DNA of 5,097 nt from Anaerolineae bacterium (GTDB lineage Bacteria; Chloroflexota; Anaerolineae; Aggregatilineales; UBA3940): NCBI GenBank assembly GCA_020852775.1, contig JADZAD010000158.1, positions 1 through 5,097 on the forward strand. Direction: 5' to 3'. Position numbers and translations under genes: made by a program. The first letter of the stretch is position 1, and each line of letters begins with the position of its first letter. Under the pieces are notes generated by a model. That model worked only from the letters and a program-made list of their open reading frames with translations, was not told where the DNA came from and did no database searches. Shown here piece by piece: positions 4,151 through 5,097 of this stretch.

Positions 4151-5097
4151 ATGGCTCGCAACCCGTACATTGCCATCGAAGGGGTTATCGGTGTGGGCAA
4201 GACGACGCTTGCCCGCTACCTGCAAACCGAGTTGAACGCCGACCTGCTGCTGGAGGTTTTTGAGGAGAATCCGTTCCTCTCGAATTTTTACGGTGACCGG
4301 GATCGCTATGGCTTCCAGACGCAGATATTCTTCCTGTTGAGCCGCTACCGGCAGCAATCCGCGACCCTCCCCACTGCGATCCGCAAGGGCCCGGTCGTAG
4401 CGGACTACACTTTCGCCAAAGACAGCCTGTTCGCACATCTCAACCTGCGTGGTGACGAACTGATGATGTACGAGCGGGTGTATTCCGCCCTCGGTGAGCA
4501 AGCCCGCCGTCCCGATCTGCTGGTCTTTCTGCGAGCCGATCTGGATGTCCTGCTCGGGCGGATCGCCCAGCGTGACCGCCCCTATGAGCGCAACATGGAT
4601 CCGAACTACATCGACCAGCTCCGTGTCGCATATGAGGACTTTGTCACCCGCTACACCGAGGCCCCGGTGCTGGTCATCGACACGAACAACCTGAACATCG
4701 TCCAGAATGCCGACGATCGCGCACTGGTGCTGGAGCGCATCAAGAGCCAATTGGAGTACGGCACCTACCAGGCGCGCCTGCTGCCGGATTACGGAGACCA
4801 GCCTGACCAGCGCACGCCGGAGACGATTCTCAACGCGATCCAGTCCGGCCCACAGCGCCTGTCCGACTTTCAGGAGTTTCACCTGTCGCTCGATGCAGAA
4901 AAGGGCTTTGACCCGGACATCTTCTTCAACTTCATCCTGCTCAGTGAAGAGATCGGGGAACTGGCCCGCGTGCTCAAGGAAGTCCGGATGCGCCAGTCTA
5001 CGCTGGCCAGCGGTGGGGTGGACATCCGTGAGGCAACCCGGCAGGCAGTTACCACCTTCCGGAGCAGCATTCAGGACGAACTGGCGGACTGCCTCGC
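4151..5097 (+). CDS. Deoxyribonucleoside kinase fused to a MazG-like nucleotide pyrophosphohydrolase domain, 3' end outside window
   Basis: The frame is open from 4151 to the right edge (315 complete codons). Residues 1-205 form a deoxynucleoside kinase of the dCK/dGK type, which phosphorylates salvaged deoxynucleosides with ATP. The P-loop is GVIGVGKTT (11-19). EENPFL (39-43 region) carries the Glu expected to act on the sugar 5'-OH. DRDRYGFQTQ (49-58) matches the substrate-binding helix, ADYTFAKDSLFAHLNL (84-99) takes the place of the DRS/ERS motif, and RIAQRDRPYE (137-146) is the LID arginine segment. After a linker (about 206-235), residues 236-315 look MazG-like: RLSDFQEFH, then SEEIGELA with E266, E267 and E270, then DELADCL with E310 and D313. 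These residues form the EExxE...ExxD metal-binding set of enzymes that hydrolyse NTP/dNTP to NMP and pyrophosphate. P-loop position supports the ATG at 4151. The protein could supply and also sanitise the nucleotide pool. The MazG end is cut by the window. Confidence 0.85.
   Translation, partial: MARNPYIAIEGVIGVGKTTLARYLQTELNADLLLEVFEENPFLSNFYGDRDRYGFQTQIFFLLSRYRQQSATLPTAIRKGPVVADYTFAKDSLFAHLNLRGDELMMYERVYSALGEQARRPDLLVFLRADLDVLLGRIAQRDRPYERNMDPNYIDQLRVAYEDFVTRYTEAPVLVIDTNNLNIVQNADDRALVLERIKSQLEYGTYQARLLPDYGDQPDQRTPETILNAIQSGPQRLSDFQEFHLSLDAEKGFDPDIFFNFILLSEEIGELARVLKEVRMRQSTLASGGVDIREATRQAVTTFRSSIQDELADCL

Noticed and set aside
3827..4882. A 351-codon open frame on the minus strand
   Set aside because: It covers the antisense of the nucleoside kinase and the end of the hydrolase, both of which carry recognisable motifs on the plus strand. 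Its translation shows no domain.

Overview
The window is GC-rich bacterial DNA, densely coded on both strands. Pro/Thr-rich 'TPTP'-type linkers on single-pass membrane proteins, a deoxynucleoside kinase that appears fused to a MazG-like domain, and the general codon use suggest a Chloroflexota (Anaerolineae-like) chromosome. That taxonomic call is inference from style and not from a marker gene. I see no mobile element, rRNA, tRNA or CRISPR array.

Layout. The left 3 kb is a minus-strand run of four genes, read right to left. They are a PAS-domain protein with a degenerate histidine-kinase body (2979-1942), an unrecognised acidic single-pass membrane protein (1843-1100), a YbaK/EbsC-type aminoacyl-tRNA deacylase (1085-597), and a membrane-anchored DUF218 (SanA/YdcF/ElyC-like) protein that runs off the left edge (622 to beyond 1). 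The last three are tightly packed (14-nt gap, then a 26-nt overlap) and look like one transcription unit. A 98-bp gap separates them from the PAS gene and holds a possible promoter overlapped by a 16-bp palindrome.

A 193-bp divergent intergenic region (2980-3172) separates the minus-strand group from the plus-strand genes. The first plus-strand gene encodes a membrane-anchored SleB-like cell-wall hydrolase with a Pro/Thr linker (3173-3931). A 219-bp interval follows, holding a likely small ORF of 32 codons with a good Shine-Dalgarno sequence (4046-4144). Next is a deoxyribonucleoside kinase with a C-terminal MazG-like nucleotide pyrophosphohydrolase domain (4151 to beyond 5097), open at the right edge.

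How they may work together. Three products sit at or act on the cell envelope: the hydrolase, the DUF218 protein and the acidic membrane protein. The PAS protein could be a non-catalytic sensor for them, but nothing in the sequence proves this. The kinase-MazG protein and the YbaK-like protein are housekeeping or quality-control enzymes (dNTP supply and sanitation; clearing mischarged tRNA). The most notable items are the kinase-MazG fusion, the small ORF in the same frame just ahead of it, and the PAS protein that has lost the phosphoacceptor histidine and the ATP-binding motifs of its family.
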